From assembly GCF_000001735.4 (NCBI RefSeq), contig NC_003071.7, positions 19,009,443-19,073,442 on the forward strand: DNA of 64,000 nt. The letters run 5' to 3'. A model generated the notes under the pieces. That model was not told the DNA's origin. It worked only from the letters and a program-made list of their open reading frames with translations, and did not search any database. Below, piece by piece: positions 35,418 to 47,388 of this stretch (positions are counted from its first letter, which is position 1; each line of letters begins with the position of its first letter). Origin of the DNA: Arabidopsis thaliana. Taxonomy: Eukaryota > Streptophyta > Magnoliopsida > Brassicales > Brassicaceae. The translations under genes and the position numbers were made by a program.

Positions 35418-38400
35418 GACATGAATGATGGAGATTCTATGATGGTACTCGTCCTTGTGCTTAGACAATAAGTATTAATTTTTATTTTTGTATTTATTAT
35501 TGGTTTCAATCTTCGACCAGAAGTTGTGTGGAAAAGAGAAGGATCTTGGAGAGAAATTGACATAAAGGAGACTATTAGTGTTTCACTCTTTTTTTATATT
35601 GCTAGAATATATAAAATAGTATAAAACTGCTAAATTTGTCTTAAAATATTACAAATAAAATTGGAATGTTTTAGTCTAGGGGTTACTCGTTTCTGATAAA
35701 AAAAAAATGTAGTTGCTAATTCCATACCTATTAAGCAACTATAATTCTTATCTTATTATTTTCGGTCTATAATTTTTATATATTAGACAGACTAATGATC
35801 ATATCAAGTTATCTATAAATCGTCAACTAACTCCCCAATCTTAATAGAACCCATATATGGTGAGTCTCACTAAGTCGGTTAAGCTAATCCTATTTTATCT
35901 ACAAAAACTAACAAATAATAATTAAAGTTATAGTTATTCAGACGAGTGAACCAATAAACAATATTCTTCAAAGACGTCCTGCCGCGTTAGATTCGGTTGA
36001 AATTGAATGTCTTTCTTTTGTTTCGCTGACGTGAAGACTCGTGATGTCATAAATTGCCCAATTATTGCGTTATTTCGAATTTTAAATTGTAGTTTTAAGG
36101 TAGCTAAATTATGGGTTTTATTTACAACAAAAGAGTTATTTATTTTAAATTACCAATATATAGTCATTTATTGCATGTATTTGCATATATATACTCTATA
36201 CTCGATTTACATATATTTTATCAACCATTTTTTTATATAGGATGTTGATTATGTAGTTAGTTATATTTTTAGGGGGTCAAAGATCGAAATTAATCAAATT
36301 TTAGTGGCCCTAACAAGCAAATCAAGAATCTATGGATCAAATCAAAAAAGTATCAAACCATGCAGGTGTAGTTTTGAGAAAATATACCAATGTGTCTTTT
36401 TCATTCACACAATTGACAGTGACGTATTATCATTAATTATTAATATGATTTAAATTCGTAATCACTATGATCCATCATCCATATATGTTGTAGTATTCTA
36501 TTCACCAATGTATATAGGTTTTTAATAGAATCGAACAGAACTACAGAAGGATACAGAAAAAAACACAGTTAGTACTTTACCAAAAATTAAAAAAAAAAAC
36601 AAAAACACAGTTAATATATAATACGGAATAAATGCATTTAATAAAATTTAAAACAGTGATTTTATAAAGTAATACTATATTAAGTCATAATTAGTAAACA
36701 AAAAAAAGAATTTAAAGGAATACAAACTGTTTTATTATTTATTAATAATGATATACTCCGTATCATAACGATTTACCTTAAAAATCGTAAAATGAAATTT
36801 TTAATCATGGCGCTTACATCCATGATTAATGGCAGAGCATCGTGGCCATTATGTATTCAAATTTTGTTCGTCGAACAAACAAATTTTGTGTGAATTTAGA
36901 TGAAATCTAACCTTATGCATTTGCCATATTCATCGTACTGAATTCTTCAGTTTAAAAATTGTGAATATCGTAGATAATATATTGATATATCCACGTTACT
37001 GTAGTACTATATCCTATGTTTCTCAGTTATCAACTTTGTAGCTTTCTGACTCCAAATTAATATATTTTAGAGGCTGCTGTGCTGAGTCGAACTTAATTAA
37101 TTCCTTAATACTAGTAGAAAAATAATATAAATTCTTTTGAAGATAAATATTTATTCTACGACGCGTCGCTTGTTTAACGCGTCTGGTCAAGGGAATAATT
37201 TATGACTAAAACTAAATTCAGTAAAATGCCCGAGTGGCGTATATACATGCACATGCCTTTTGTGATAAAAATAATAGCTTTAATCACACTTAGTAAATAA
37301 TTATTCAAGCATGTATGGACTATCTATGATTAATTAGTGCCATAAGGGTTTATTATCTTAATTTGGGCTGCTCTTAGCTTGCTTTGAATTGATAACAACT
37401 AACGATTATAAATTGAACAATATGTTTTCAACTTCTTCTCAAATCAAATGATGTCTTATCATCTGCTTTTGTTTATGTAAAGAACATTCCCTTGTTAATG
37501 CATGCATTAGTCCACCGTTACCAGAATGGTCTTTAACTTATTTACATCGGCTAGATATCAACATCGAAATGATAAGATCATAGCTTGACGAAAAACTCAA
37601 GAAAGACGATTAACACTTAACAGAATGCTGTCAAATGAGAGCAGTTGTTATTACCTTCATGTCCAACCATAATTTAATAAGATTATCTTGTATTAACAGG
37701 ATTGTGGTGTAAATGCTTTAGAGCAAAATACAAAAAAAAAACATCAAAATTATAACTCCGTACATGTTATGGTATCGTAAGGAAAGAAAACTTTCAAACA
37801 CAATATCTTCTTATCGATGGGATGGATAAACGTTATTGAAACTTTTGGAATATTTACCAAAATAAACCTACACCGATGAAATATTCTTTGAACAAAAATA
37901 AAAATCTACATTTAGTTTTGGAAACTGTCTGGTAATTTCCACGAAAGGTCTTTGGACTTTGGGTGCGTGTTGAAAAAGATATAACTCTCCTTATACAGAG
38001 ACCCACATGTCACTTCATATGCTGATTAAATTTAATTTGTACAATAAAATTACTTTTGAGACTAATAAAAACTCTTACGCCTTAATAGAATTTAATTAAG
38101 GGTATTTAGTAAGTTACATCTACATGTGAATTTGTTGAAATTACTGGTCTTGATTGATATTCTCTGTTTCAATTTAAGCGTCATTTCAGAATTTGAAATA
38201 TGTTTATAAAAAGTGTCATTTTAAGCTGTTTAACTGTCATTTATGTTTCAATGCATGTATTTGATAAAATTTCTATTTTTTGTTTTTACTGTTTTAGTAT
38301 GTTGGCCAATGAAAATTTTATAGAATAAATTCATAAAATAAAAATAAAAATAGAATTATTTTCTTAGGTTATGTGATGAAAAACACTTTAAATAATACTC

Positions 38401-39872
38401 AATTTGACAAGATAGTAGTGTCTGGGACCATACAGGACAGATAGAAAACAATCATTTTTTTGTTAAATAGATTTTTAAGATAAGCTAAGTACCAAAAAAC
38501 ACATTGAAACCAAACAGCATATGAGTTTGAATTTGTTTGGTACTGGAAGAGTTTATATAGAAATTAAGCTCATATTTCAGCCAAATGCAATTGAAAAAAA
38601 TCAAAGTGTTAGTCACGCCAAGTGTGAACGCAGAAAGTCCTGTTAGATGATAAGCACGTGTGAAAACATCTTAACACTTTCATTGTATTTGTCTTTTAGA
38701 TTAAAGTTGTCGGATTTCTCAGCGTTGCTATGCGCAAGAAAAAAAAATCTTGGCCACAAACTTAGTTAATACTGTAGCATATGGATATATGTAGTTTGCA
38801 ATTGCATGTGTAACGGGGGAGATAAAATGATAATAAACAATGAGAGATCAGGGAATTTTTGGAACTAATCGTAAATTTTACCACGTCATTAATCGTATAG
38901 TTTTGAATCTTTATATTCAATCCAAAGAATTAAAAAGGATGGGCACAAAGGGTAGATATATATGCTTCCTTGATTGAATAAAAGGAAACTTTGCATTTTA
39001 TATATTCGATGACGCTACTGAATCTTTATTTTCTTTAGTGAATACAAGAGAATGAAACAATGTTACAACAGAGGAACAACAATTAATATCATATGGGATG
39101 ATCCCTAATTCCGCTTCATTACCAACAAATTTTTTTAGCATTGGGATGGATAATTCGTAATGATCGTGGTATTTTTTTTGGCAGGTAACAGAAGCTATTC
39201 AAAAATAAGCAAGCAAAACAAAAAATAATAACAGTTGCATACACTTGCATTAGGCCACACATACAGTGAAACGGTATGATTGTTTTAAACCAAATATCTA
39301 AACGGCATGCATGTGTCTCTACTGTTGTAAAATCGTTGACCGTGGAAACATTTTATCTTAAAAGTCTCAACTTAATAATGGGCTTTCTTTATGGCCCATA
39401 TAAATGAGCTACCTCGTTGACCCATATCGTAGGCCACTTACAGATTCTCATTTCCGATCACGAAAAAATAAACCATCTTGGGTTCAGTTTAAGCATTCCC
39501 CTATGCAGAAGAAATAAGAGAGACCTTTCACCTTTGTTTGTTTGTATGAAAGAACAACAGTAATTTTTTTTTGGATAAAATAGCGAACATAGTTAAATTT
39601 AAAATTTACAGTCGATCTTAGGAAAACAGACTTTAGAAAAGTGTGATTTATCTCATTAAATCACAGCTACTAATACTATACTTCTATAGAGGGATATATC
39701 ATGTGTCGATGGAGGCTGGTAAAAATTTGAAATTCCTAAGCAATTTTTTCTTCTTATATATATAGATAATTATACATTCCAAAATAGTAATTCAAGGACA
39801 GGTACATTTCCTTTTTTTCTTGTCTTGTGAATTAAGGAGAGGAAAATTTTCTTTTAATCCAAACAAAAAAAA
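35418..39872. other. gene-poor AT-rich region, 4.4 kb
   Basis: WRKY46 promoter on the left (one TTGACC W-box on minus near 36277) and the CPC 3' flank on the right. No supported gene between. A short LINE RNase H relic lies at 39137-39187. Site II-type TGGGCT and GGCCCAT next to a TATAAAT lie at 39378-39405 without an obvious gene. Confidence 0.55.
39137..39187 (+). mobile_element. relic of a LINE-type RNase H domain
   Basis: One frame reads ALGWIIRNDRGIFFGR then a stop. This matches the conserved start of the RNase H domain of plant non-LTR retrotransposons (compare GWIIRDESGQF in the gene at 62095). Only this fragment survives, so it looks like a decayed insertion. It is short, so chance is not excluded. 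Confidence 0.4.
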
Positions 39873-40743
39873 TCATTTCCTAAAAAAGTCTCTTCGTCTG
39901 TTGGCAAAAACGACGCCGTGTTTCATAAGCCAATATCTCTCTATCTCCTCCGGCGTCCGTCCCGGGATCCTTCCGGCGATCAACTCCCACCTACGCGCCA
40001 CGTAGGATAGGCTAACAGTCAGTGTTGAGGAACTTACACTTAACCAAATACCTTTTATTCCGATAAAAACCGCATAAAGTTTGTAATTCGGTTAAAATTC
40101 TATGGAACCGAACCAAAATCGTAATTTACACTTTGACTTCATACAAACATGCTGTAATCAAAATTGAACCAAACTAGCCAAAGTGAGTTCTGACATAAAT
40201 TAAGAATATGTTTTGCTAAAGAATCATATATAAAAAAAGAAACTGAAAACGAAATCTTGATTAGGTTTTGCTATTTGAACAACTAAAACAAAAAACAGAG
40301 AATAATAACAAGATCAAAAATCAGGCTGAACACAGTCATTGACAGCTCGGTAAGTTAGACCCAATAATATAATAGAAAAACCAAGAAAATGCATAAATAA
40401 ACGACCGACTTTGAGATCAAAATCTAAGCAGATTCGACAAAACATGAAAGACCAAAAAAAAGAGAAAGCAACAAGATGGATCGAGAGAGAAAGAGTCTCT
40501 AACCTGTCGCCAACGAGTTTATACATCCGAGAAATGAGATCTTCTTCTTCTTCTGACATCTTCACAGCTTCCCATTCGATACTACTCACCTCTGCGAAAC
40601 AAACATACAAAATCAGACTCAAACCGATCAAAAAGATATAGAGAGAAACAAAGAGAAATCAGACCTTCGGAACAAGAAGCCTTGGCTTTGCTCTGTCTCC
40701 GTCGTCGTTTATCCATTTTTTCCGCCTTGTCTGAACGAAACAT
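39873..40743 (-). CDS. CPC: CAPRICE, single-repeat R3-MYB
   Basis: Three exons on minus: 40665-40743, 40504-40591, 39873-39990 (GT-AG), giving 94 aa. The protein is nearly all one R3 MYB repeat (about 30-82), with no activation domain. The bHLH-contact signature DLISRMYKLVGDRWELIAGR (44-63) allows it to compete with WEREWOLF for GL3/EGL3. That represses GL2, promoting root-hair and inhibiting trichome fate. Residues W76 and M78, needed for cell-to-cell movement, are present in ERYWLMKHG. It acts in nuclei of neighbouring cells after movement. The ATG begins MFRSDKAEK. Matches At2g46410 in length and sequence. Confidence 0.97.
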
Positions 40744-40933
40744 CGAACTAATCTGAAGACACGAAACACACAGAGAAAGAGAGAGAGAAAGAGAATAAAT
40801 CTCGAGAAACAAGAAGAAATGATTTCCTCACGAGGGGAAGGATTAATAGTAGCTTTTTTTTTGTTGGGTTCTCGGAAAAGAAAAGAGTGAGAGAGAGAGG
40901 GGCTCGAAAAGGAAAAGAAAATCAAACTGATTA

Positions 40934-40940
40934 TTATATA
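40934..40940 (-). promoter_or_regulatory. probable TATA box of CPC
   Basis: TATATAA on minus, about 195 bp upstream of the CPC ATG, with a CT-rich leader between. Confidence 0.5.
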
Positions 40941-41084
40941 ACTGCGCATGTCTGATTAATCCTAGAATAATTATTTATTTAATACTTATCATCATCCTCC
41001 ATTATTTAAATATTGACTGATTAAGAAATAATATAATTCGATTGAGCTAAAGAAAACGAATCTGTAAACTGTAGTGTTTCACTG

Positions 41085-41099
41085 TGTGTGTGTGTGTGT
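41085..41099 (+). repeat. TG dinucleotide microsatellite
   Basis: About seven TG units in the CPC upstream region. Confidence 0.8.
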
Positions 41100-42627
41100 T
41101 GCTTCCAACGGCCTTTAGTTCATAGAGAAAGAAGAACGACAGATACAACCATAACTACTTATTTTAAATCCTTTGACTTGCGGTTGTAAAAATTCCTCGT
41201 TTACAGACAGTTGGAGAAATAGTAGCTTCTCCTCTGGCTTTGACTTTCGAAATGACCAGTATGTCCCTTATATGTGTTCTTGTTTCTAGTTTATTTGCTA
41301 TTCTACATTAAATATACATTCTGTCAAAGCTACTTATTTAAAAATATAACTATTCAACAATAACAAAAAAATTCATTTGTTGCAAGAGAAAACAAATAAG
41401 GACTGTGATATAAAGTTCAGGAATTCGATTTGAAAGTTTGATATAAGAGGAAAGTTTGGTAGAAGAGAACAGCAAAACGGGAAAATAATATTATAATCAG
41501 AAGAGGGTAAAAAAAGAAATAGTTAGTTCGAGAACATATCTCTCTCTATGTATCTTTCATATATTCCTTTGGTCTGATGGTAATGTCGTCAAAAGTGGGC
41601 ACAACACCCGTATGGTTGTGTGCCTCTACTGGTCCGATGTGGTCCGAAAACGTACTTGTTTTTCTTCATTAATTATATATTTTTGATTACAAATATGCTT
41701 TAACCACATCTCGAGACCGGTTTCATTACATATTTCAAGGTTTCATCTATTCATTTTTATATCACAAATGGAATTTTTGACTAAATGGAGTGAGACGAAA
41801 GAGCAAAGAAGCACATTTGTTGTATACAAAGCTTTGACTCGCAAAAAAAAAGGCATGAATCAGACAAGTATCTAACAACAATTATTTATGACATGTGGTG
41901 GTTAAAGCTATTTAATAACCCAAAAAGACTTCGAAGAATATATGAGATTAGCCCCCCTTTTTTCATTTTCTTAAAAAGATTTGTATAAGATCTGCAGTGC
42001 GAAGGTGAGATACGTCTATATATTCTATAAGATGAATAGCTGCTCTAGCTACTTTTTTTGTGTGGTACATGTTATGATAAATTGAAAACGTTTAATCTAT
42101 GCATTTTTAAGTACATGATCTAACAGTTTATAGAGATAAGTTGCATGTTTTCGTACATTATATGCTAATGAAAACAGTTATGTTGAATGTTAGTTGCTGC
42201 ATGTTGTTGTATGGGTTTTTTCATGACGAAGTGGTTAAAGCGTTATATGTTGCCCTAATAAGCCATGGGCCTATTCAAAAACAATATGGGCTTATTGATT
42301 ATTTTAAATTGCTATCGGCCAGCTTGAGCAGTTACTTGAAAAGGCCCATGAATGTTTACGGAGAGTACAACACGTTGACACGCACAACAACAGAAAAAGA
42401 AAACACAAAAGCTTATCAATCAATCAAATCTTTAATTATATTATTTGGTCGGTTTAAGAAGTGTTTACGTGGTTATCAACATTAACTTTTGAATTGAATT
42501 ATACGAAACGGCAAAAAGATTATCAAAAGTGTTGACTTGTGAGCTACCGTTTTTGCCCCTTAAAAGTCTCAAATTCCAAGGCGATAAATGGTCAAGCACC
42601 CTCCACGCTCCTCCTGTCTTTTATTGC

Positions 42628-42923
42628 CACGTGTCTACCACCGTTCCCGTCTGAATTTGTCAGCATCTGTATGCCACGCGGCGGCCAGTTTCCCCGACGT
42701 TAATTTCTCCGGTAATTATCACACGTGTCGTGTAGTCAATGGATATTAACTTCGAGCTTATTTTATGGAGTTTTTAATTGTTTTCAATTAGCGTTTTTTT
42801 CTCATTGGTGGGTCCACAGATTAATGGAACTAACGAAATATAATTGGTGAATGAAAATGTCTGTTTCATTGAATTCATGCGTTTCTATTAAAGAAGTCAC
42901 AGTTTTTAAAATGGGTTCACGTG
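42628..42923. promoter_or_regulatory. cluster of three CACGTG (G-box/ABRE) elements
   Basis: CACGTG at 42628-42633 (gccacgtgtc), 42722-42727 (acacgtgtcg) and 42918-42923 (ttcacgtggtc), in a GC-richer block than the surroundings. ACGTGTC is the classic ABA-response core. The nearest genes are CPC (1.9 kb) and the gene at 44.2 kb (about 1.3 kb). Confidence 0.45.
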
Positions 42924-44208
42924 GTCGAGTACTTAGCTCGTGAGCCGGCTTCAGTGTCCATAGTGTATTACTCAGCTTTGTAACAACATTATTAGAGAGA
43001 ATAATTCACTTTCATTGTATAAATGACAAAAACAATTAATACCAACTTGTTTTGATAATTACAAAGTAACAAAATAGAAGCATTCAGAGTTTTGAAGTTA
43101 TATATTCATTTGAAATGTCTTGAAAAAAGTTATATGTCTTTCTTTGACAAAACAAAATTCAGTAAATTTCAATCAATTATATATTTTTAAAAGTACTATA
43201 CGCACACAATTCTTTATACAACGACAAAAAGAAATTTTACATCTAAAAATTTCGTATATAGATAAATTAACACGTTTGTAAAATATTGAATAAATATTAT
43301 TTTGTCACTATATACACAGTAATCACATGTAATAAATTAAAATCAATCGATATGTTTCGTTAGATCTCTCAATAGATAATTATTGATATAAACTAGTACG
43401 AAAATAACATAACATACACAGTTACACATACATAAACATATAATATTTGTACCAAAATTATTAAGAAAAAGAAATTTAAAGCTCTCAATCAAGAGATTTT
43501 GTATGATATGAAATATTCTTCTGATTTTTGAACCATTTTGCATTAGAGAAAAGTAAATAAAACTAAAGTGGTCCTGGAAACATAAAAAAATAAAATAAAA
43601 ATAGAGAAAGAAAGAGATGCTATTCCTGGAGACTGAGAGTACAGTGGAGGTCCATGACATCTCGTAACACCCAACAACACTCAACAACTTGCCAAATTAG
43701 CTTTCACTAGCTGTTGTTATACATTCATTTCTTAATTTAAATTGGAATATCATAAATAACACCTTATAACATTATAACCAAAGCATAAACTACATGCATA
43801 TATTCTTAGAAGACATTAACTTTTTAATTAATTTCCGATTATAGTGTGATTACGCTCCTTGCAAATACTCTACAAGCTATGAAAGTAAAAAGGTATTGGC
43901 TACTTTCACCGCCGCTACTATATCTCGTGAGTCGTGAGTGAAGCCAAGCCAGGCTATTATTAAGTTGTGTACTACTCATTCCGTAAAAACCAAACTGAAA
44001 CAGAACTATTCCTTTTATAGTTAAACACCGAATTTAATTCTAAACTCAATCGTATTAAATGAGAAACGTACCATTACTTTAAAACTCAAACTGAAACTAA
44101 ACTAAAAATCCGGTAAAAGTTCTTTTACTCATATCATTGGAAATAGTTTTTGAAGCAAAGTAAAAAACACTAGAATAGTGTAACTAGAAGGAACTACTAA
44201 TATAAATT

Positions 44209-45448
44209 TTGGTTGCTGGTGAGATTCTTTTTCCTCCTTCCCCAGCGGACGTCTCCGTCTCTTCTTCTGCTTCTAACTTGCTCCAAATTTTCATTTCAAT
44301 TTTTTTGATAGGACTTAAAAATTCCAAGCTCGCTTATGAGAGTAATGGCGTAGCAAAATCTTTATCTAACTCTTGGCTCTTGTCTTTTTTTGTTTGTTTC
44401 TCAACCTACGCCGGATCTTGCTTCTTCGAACTTCTCCGACGCATCTTCTTCAGATTCCGCAGAAGTTTGCGTCGTTTTCTTGAATCCACTCAAAATTTTA
44501 TTGGAAGTTTGTGTTGTTTTTACTAGCTCTGAATCTTTAGAGGGCTCAAAAATTCGTCGAGAAAACCAGTCTTTGGAAGTGTAGCATTTTGGATTCGCTT
44601 GTGACTTGAATCTTGAATATTAGGTGAAACCGCCTTGGATCTTCTCGTTGATCTTTGTCGTGGACATTTTTTTTTGTAAAGCTTAGTAGATTCTCTAATA
44701 TTTAATTAGAGAGTATCTGTTCGTGTTATTCTTTATTGTTAGATAATGATTAATCACTGCACACAATCTTATTGAATTTTCCTGTTGCTTTTCTCGGCTT
44801 GAATTCTGAAGAAGTAGTTAGAGAGATGGCTTTGCTATATACTCTTGCTAGATCTGTTTGATTTCTTAGATTCCTGATTTAACGATTTCCTTCTAATTTG
44901 ATTATCCAAAATCTAGAAATGGTAAAAGTTTCTTGAGTTAAGGTTCATTTATTTTACATTTGACTGTAGTTTTTTTGTGTGATTTAGATGCAGACAGGAC
45001 CATGTTGTGTTTTGGATTACTTGAGAGATTTACTATCTCAATAGTTCATTTCATCGTACATAATTTTTTTTTGTGAACTTGTTTAATAGGAATGATGATG
45101 AACTATTCTTGTTTTGTGTGTATAGTTTGAAGATGGTAACTTTATGAATTAATTATTTATTACTTATTAGATTCTGCAGTTGCGTCTTCTTGATTCCTAA
45201 TAAACAATGTTAAAGAACACACTTTTCATGCTTCCTATCATTAGAAGTGTCAAAGATGCTGCTCTTTTTTAATCATTTTTCTTCTTACCTGCTGTATTAA
45301 CAATTTACGTATATCCAGGTTTCTATTTGGTCAACAACATCAGAAACATGTGTGCTCAGATGTTGAGCTCTTTAGATTCAATTGTTGTGAACATTGTCAA
45401 GGAGAATAGTGATTATTGAAGGATGCAAGATTTTTATATTCAGCTCTA
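44209..45448 (+). other. probable 5' leader of the A_thal_3526-domain gene
   Basis: CT-rich sequence with a probable leader exon, an intron ending near 45319 (tatatccag) and a short upstream ORF (45350-45409, M C A Q M L S S L ...) before the chosen start at 45449. Exact exon limits cannot be fixed from sequence alone. Confidence 0.4.
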
Positions 45449-47388
45449 ATGAAGAACGGACAGGTTTGTCCCTAACACATCCTCACCAACTTTTTCCTTA
45501 TTGTTATAATCTTGCTTTCGTATACTTAGATAAGAAGTTGAGCCATGATAGAAACTTCATTATTAAGAATACGTGATCCTTTAGTTATTGGTATGCTTGA
45601 TTGGAAAGAAAGTTGTAGCTACTTTAGCATTGATATACTTAGATTTACCAAGAAGTGAAGAAGTAAAAGAGAGTTTGTATAACAGGAGTTGCAGTCTTCT
45701 ACCCAAGTTTCACATGAGTCCCAAGGTGAACAGAAAGTTAATTTATCAGTAGAAGCTCCAATACAAGATTCTGGTTCTGTATCTGCCTCAAGTAATGACG
45801 GTAGGAAAGTGTCAAGACAAGATATTGAACTTGTAAGAACACTTTGCCACCTTCCTATCTTTATAGACTTTCTTGTAAGTTTCCAATCATCTGATAAAAA
45901 AACATATTCTAAATGACTGATGCAGGTCCAAAATTTGATAGAAAGATGTCTCCAGTTGTACATGAGCAGAGATGAGGTCGTAAAGACACTCTTGACCCGT
46001 GCAAGGATTGACCCTGGTTTTACAACATTAGGTACAATCACTTTTGTTTATTTCCATATCAAAGTAACATTGTGTTAGTAACTTACCCTTTATGATAACG
46101 TTCTTTTGAATTTTAGTATGGCAAAAACTGGAAGAAGAAAACGCAGAGTTTTTCAGGGCATATTACATCAGACTGAAACTGAAGAAGCAAATAGTTGTAT
46201 TCAATCATTTGCTTGAGCATCAGTATCACCTCACGAAGTATAATGTACATTCAAAAGTTCCTCTGGTCCCAATGCAGAACGGTATTCATCCTATGGCATC
46301 TGGTAAGTCTGACTCCTTATATCACTTGTTGGTGTAGATGGTTCAATGATTTGTTTGTGGTTTCACTATTATTATAACACTAAATGTTTGCAGCGCAGTG
46401 AACAACATGCCCATGGGATACCCAGTACTACAACATCCTCAGATGCATGCTCAAGGTCATCCCCATCTTGATCCTATGAGCTGTGGAATGTCAAGCTGCC
46501 ATGTGGTTAATGGAGTCCCTGCACCTGCTAATTTCCAACCAATGAGGATCAACTCAGGGAATGAGTAAGAACTAACTTGGATTGAGTTTTGTTTTTGCAT
46601 TTTTGGTGCTTTAGACTTAAGAACTAATTCCTACTGTTGTTTCCGGTGCTTGGTGTAGTATGGTAATAGATACAACCATGGCTGAACCAACTCCAATGAT
46701 TCCACCAAATAGTGGTATGTCGGATATGCCAGTAAGTCCAGCTTCTGTGGCGTCAAGCGGACACTTTCCATTTGCTGCTTCAGACATGTCAGGGATGGGA
46801 ATGGACACGTCAGCTCTTGACTCTGCTTTCACATCTGATGTCGGAACTTCAGTAGGGTTACAACTTGGATCAGATGGAGGAGCTGGAAATTCTAGAGACC
46901 CTCTCAGGCCATTTGATCAGATACCTTGGAACTTTAGTCTCTCTGACCTCACTGCAGATTTGTCAAATCTTGGAGGTAAGCTCTTTTTATCAAATGCCAT
47001 TGCGAGTTTAGCTCGAAAAACTTTATAACATACGTTGGTAGATGCTCCATGTACAGGTGTACTCCATAGAATGTTGCATATCAATGATCTTTTACTTTGC
47101 AGATTTAGGGGCTTTAGGAAACTATCCCGGTTCTCCTTTTCTGCCATCTGATTCAGAGATTTTACTTGACTCTCCCGAACAAGAGGACATAGGTAAACAT
47201 TAGCTCTCACTCTCCATCTAAAAGGTGCAATCTTATAAGAATGGTTTGAACATGGATGTTATAGATTTAAAAGTTTCATGTCCTATGATCACTAACCAAT
47301 ATCTTCGTTTCTGTATCCCGTAGATGAATTCTTTGTGGATTCGATTCCAGGACCTCCATGTTCTCAGTCAGAAGAAGACAAGTCTTAA
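45449..47388 (+). CDS. plant protein 1589 (A_thal_3526 domain) family
   Basis: Eight coding exons: 45449-45463, 45686-45832, 45926-46031, 46117-46302, 46399-46564, 46659-46975, 47103-47192, 47324-47388. All are GT-AG and the frame closes to 363 aa. The domain (about residues 44-125) begins VSRQDIELVQNLIERCLQLY, then RDEVVKTLL, WQKLEEENAEFFRAYY and KKQIVVFNHLLEHQY. It is the plant-only 'uncharacterised protein 1589' domain, helical and of unknown function. The rest is Met/Pro/Ser-rich, ending in acidic EQEDIDEFFVDS, which resembles a transcriptional activation tail (inference). The first coding exon has only five codons (MKNGQ), so the start is the least certain point. Matches At2g46420. Confidence 0.82.

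Larger units (their letters stand above)
40945..44208. other. intergenic 3.3 kb: CPC upstream and flank of the 44.2-kb gene
   Basis: No supported coding exon. It contains a TG microsatellite (41085-41099), a frame at 42162-42485 without domain support, site II motifs between 42260 and 42350, and a GC-richer block with three CACGTG boxes (42628-42923). Confidence 0.55.

Noticed and set aside
42162-42485. 108-codon plus frame upstream of the protein-1589 gene
   Set aside because: No domain, odd composition and site II motifs inside it suggest regulatory or random sequence rather than a protein.
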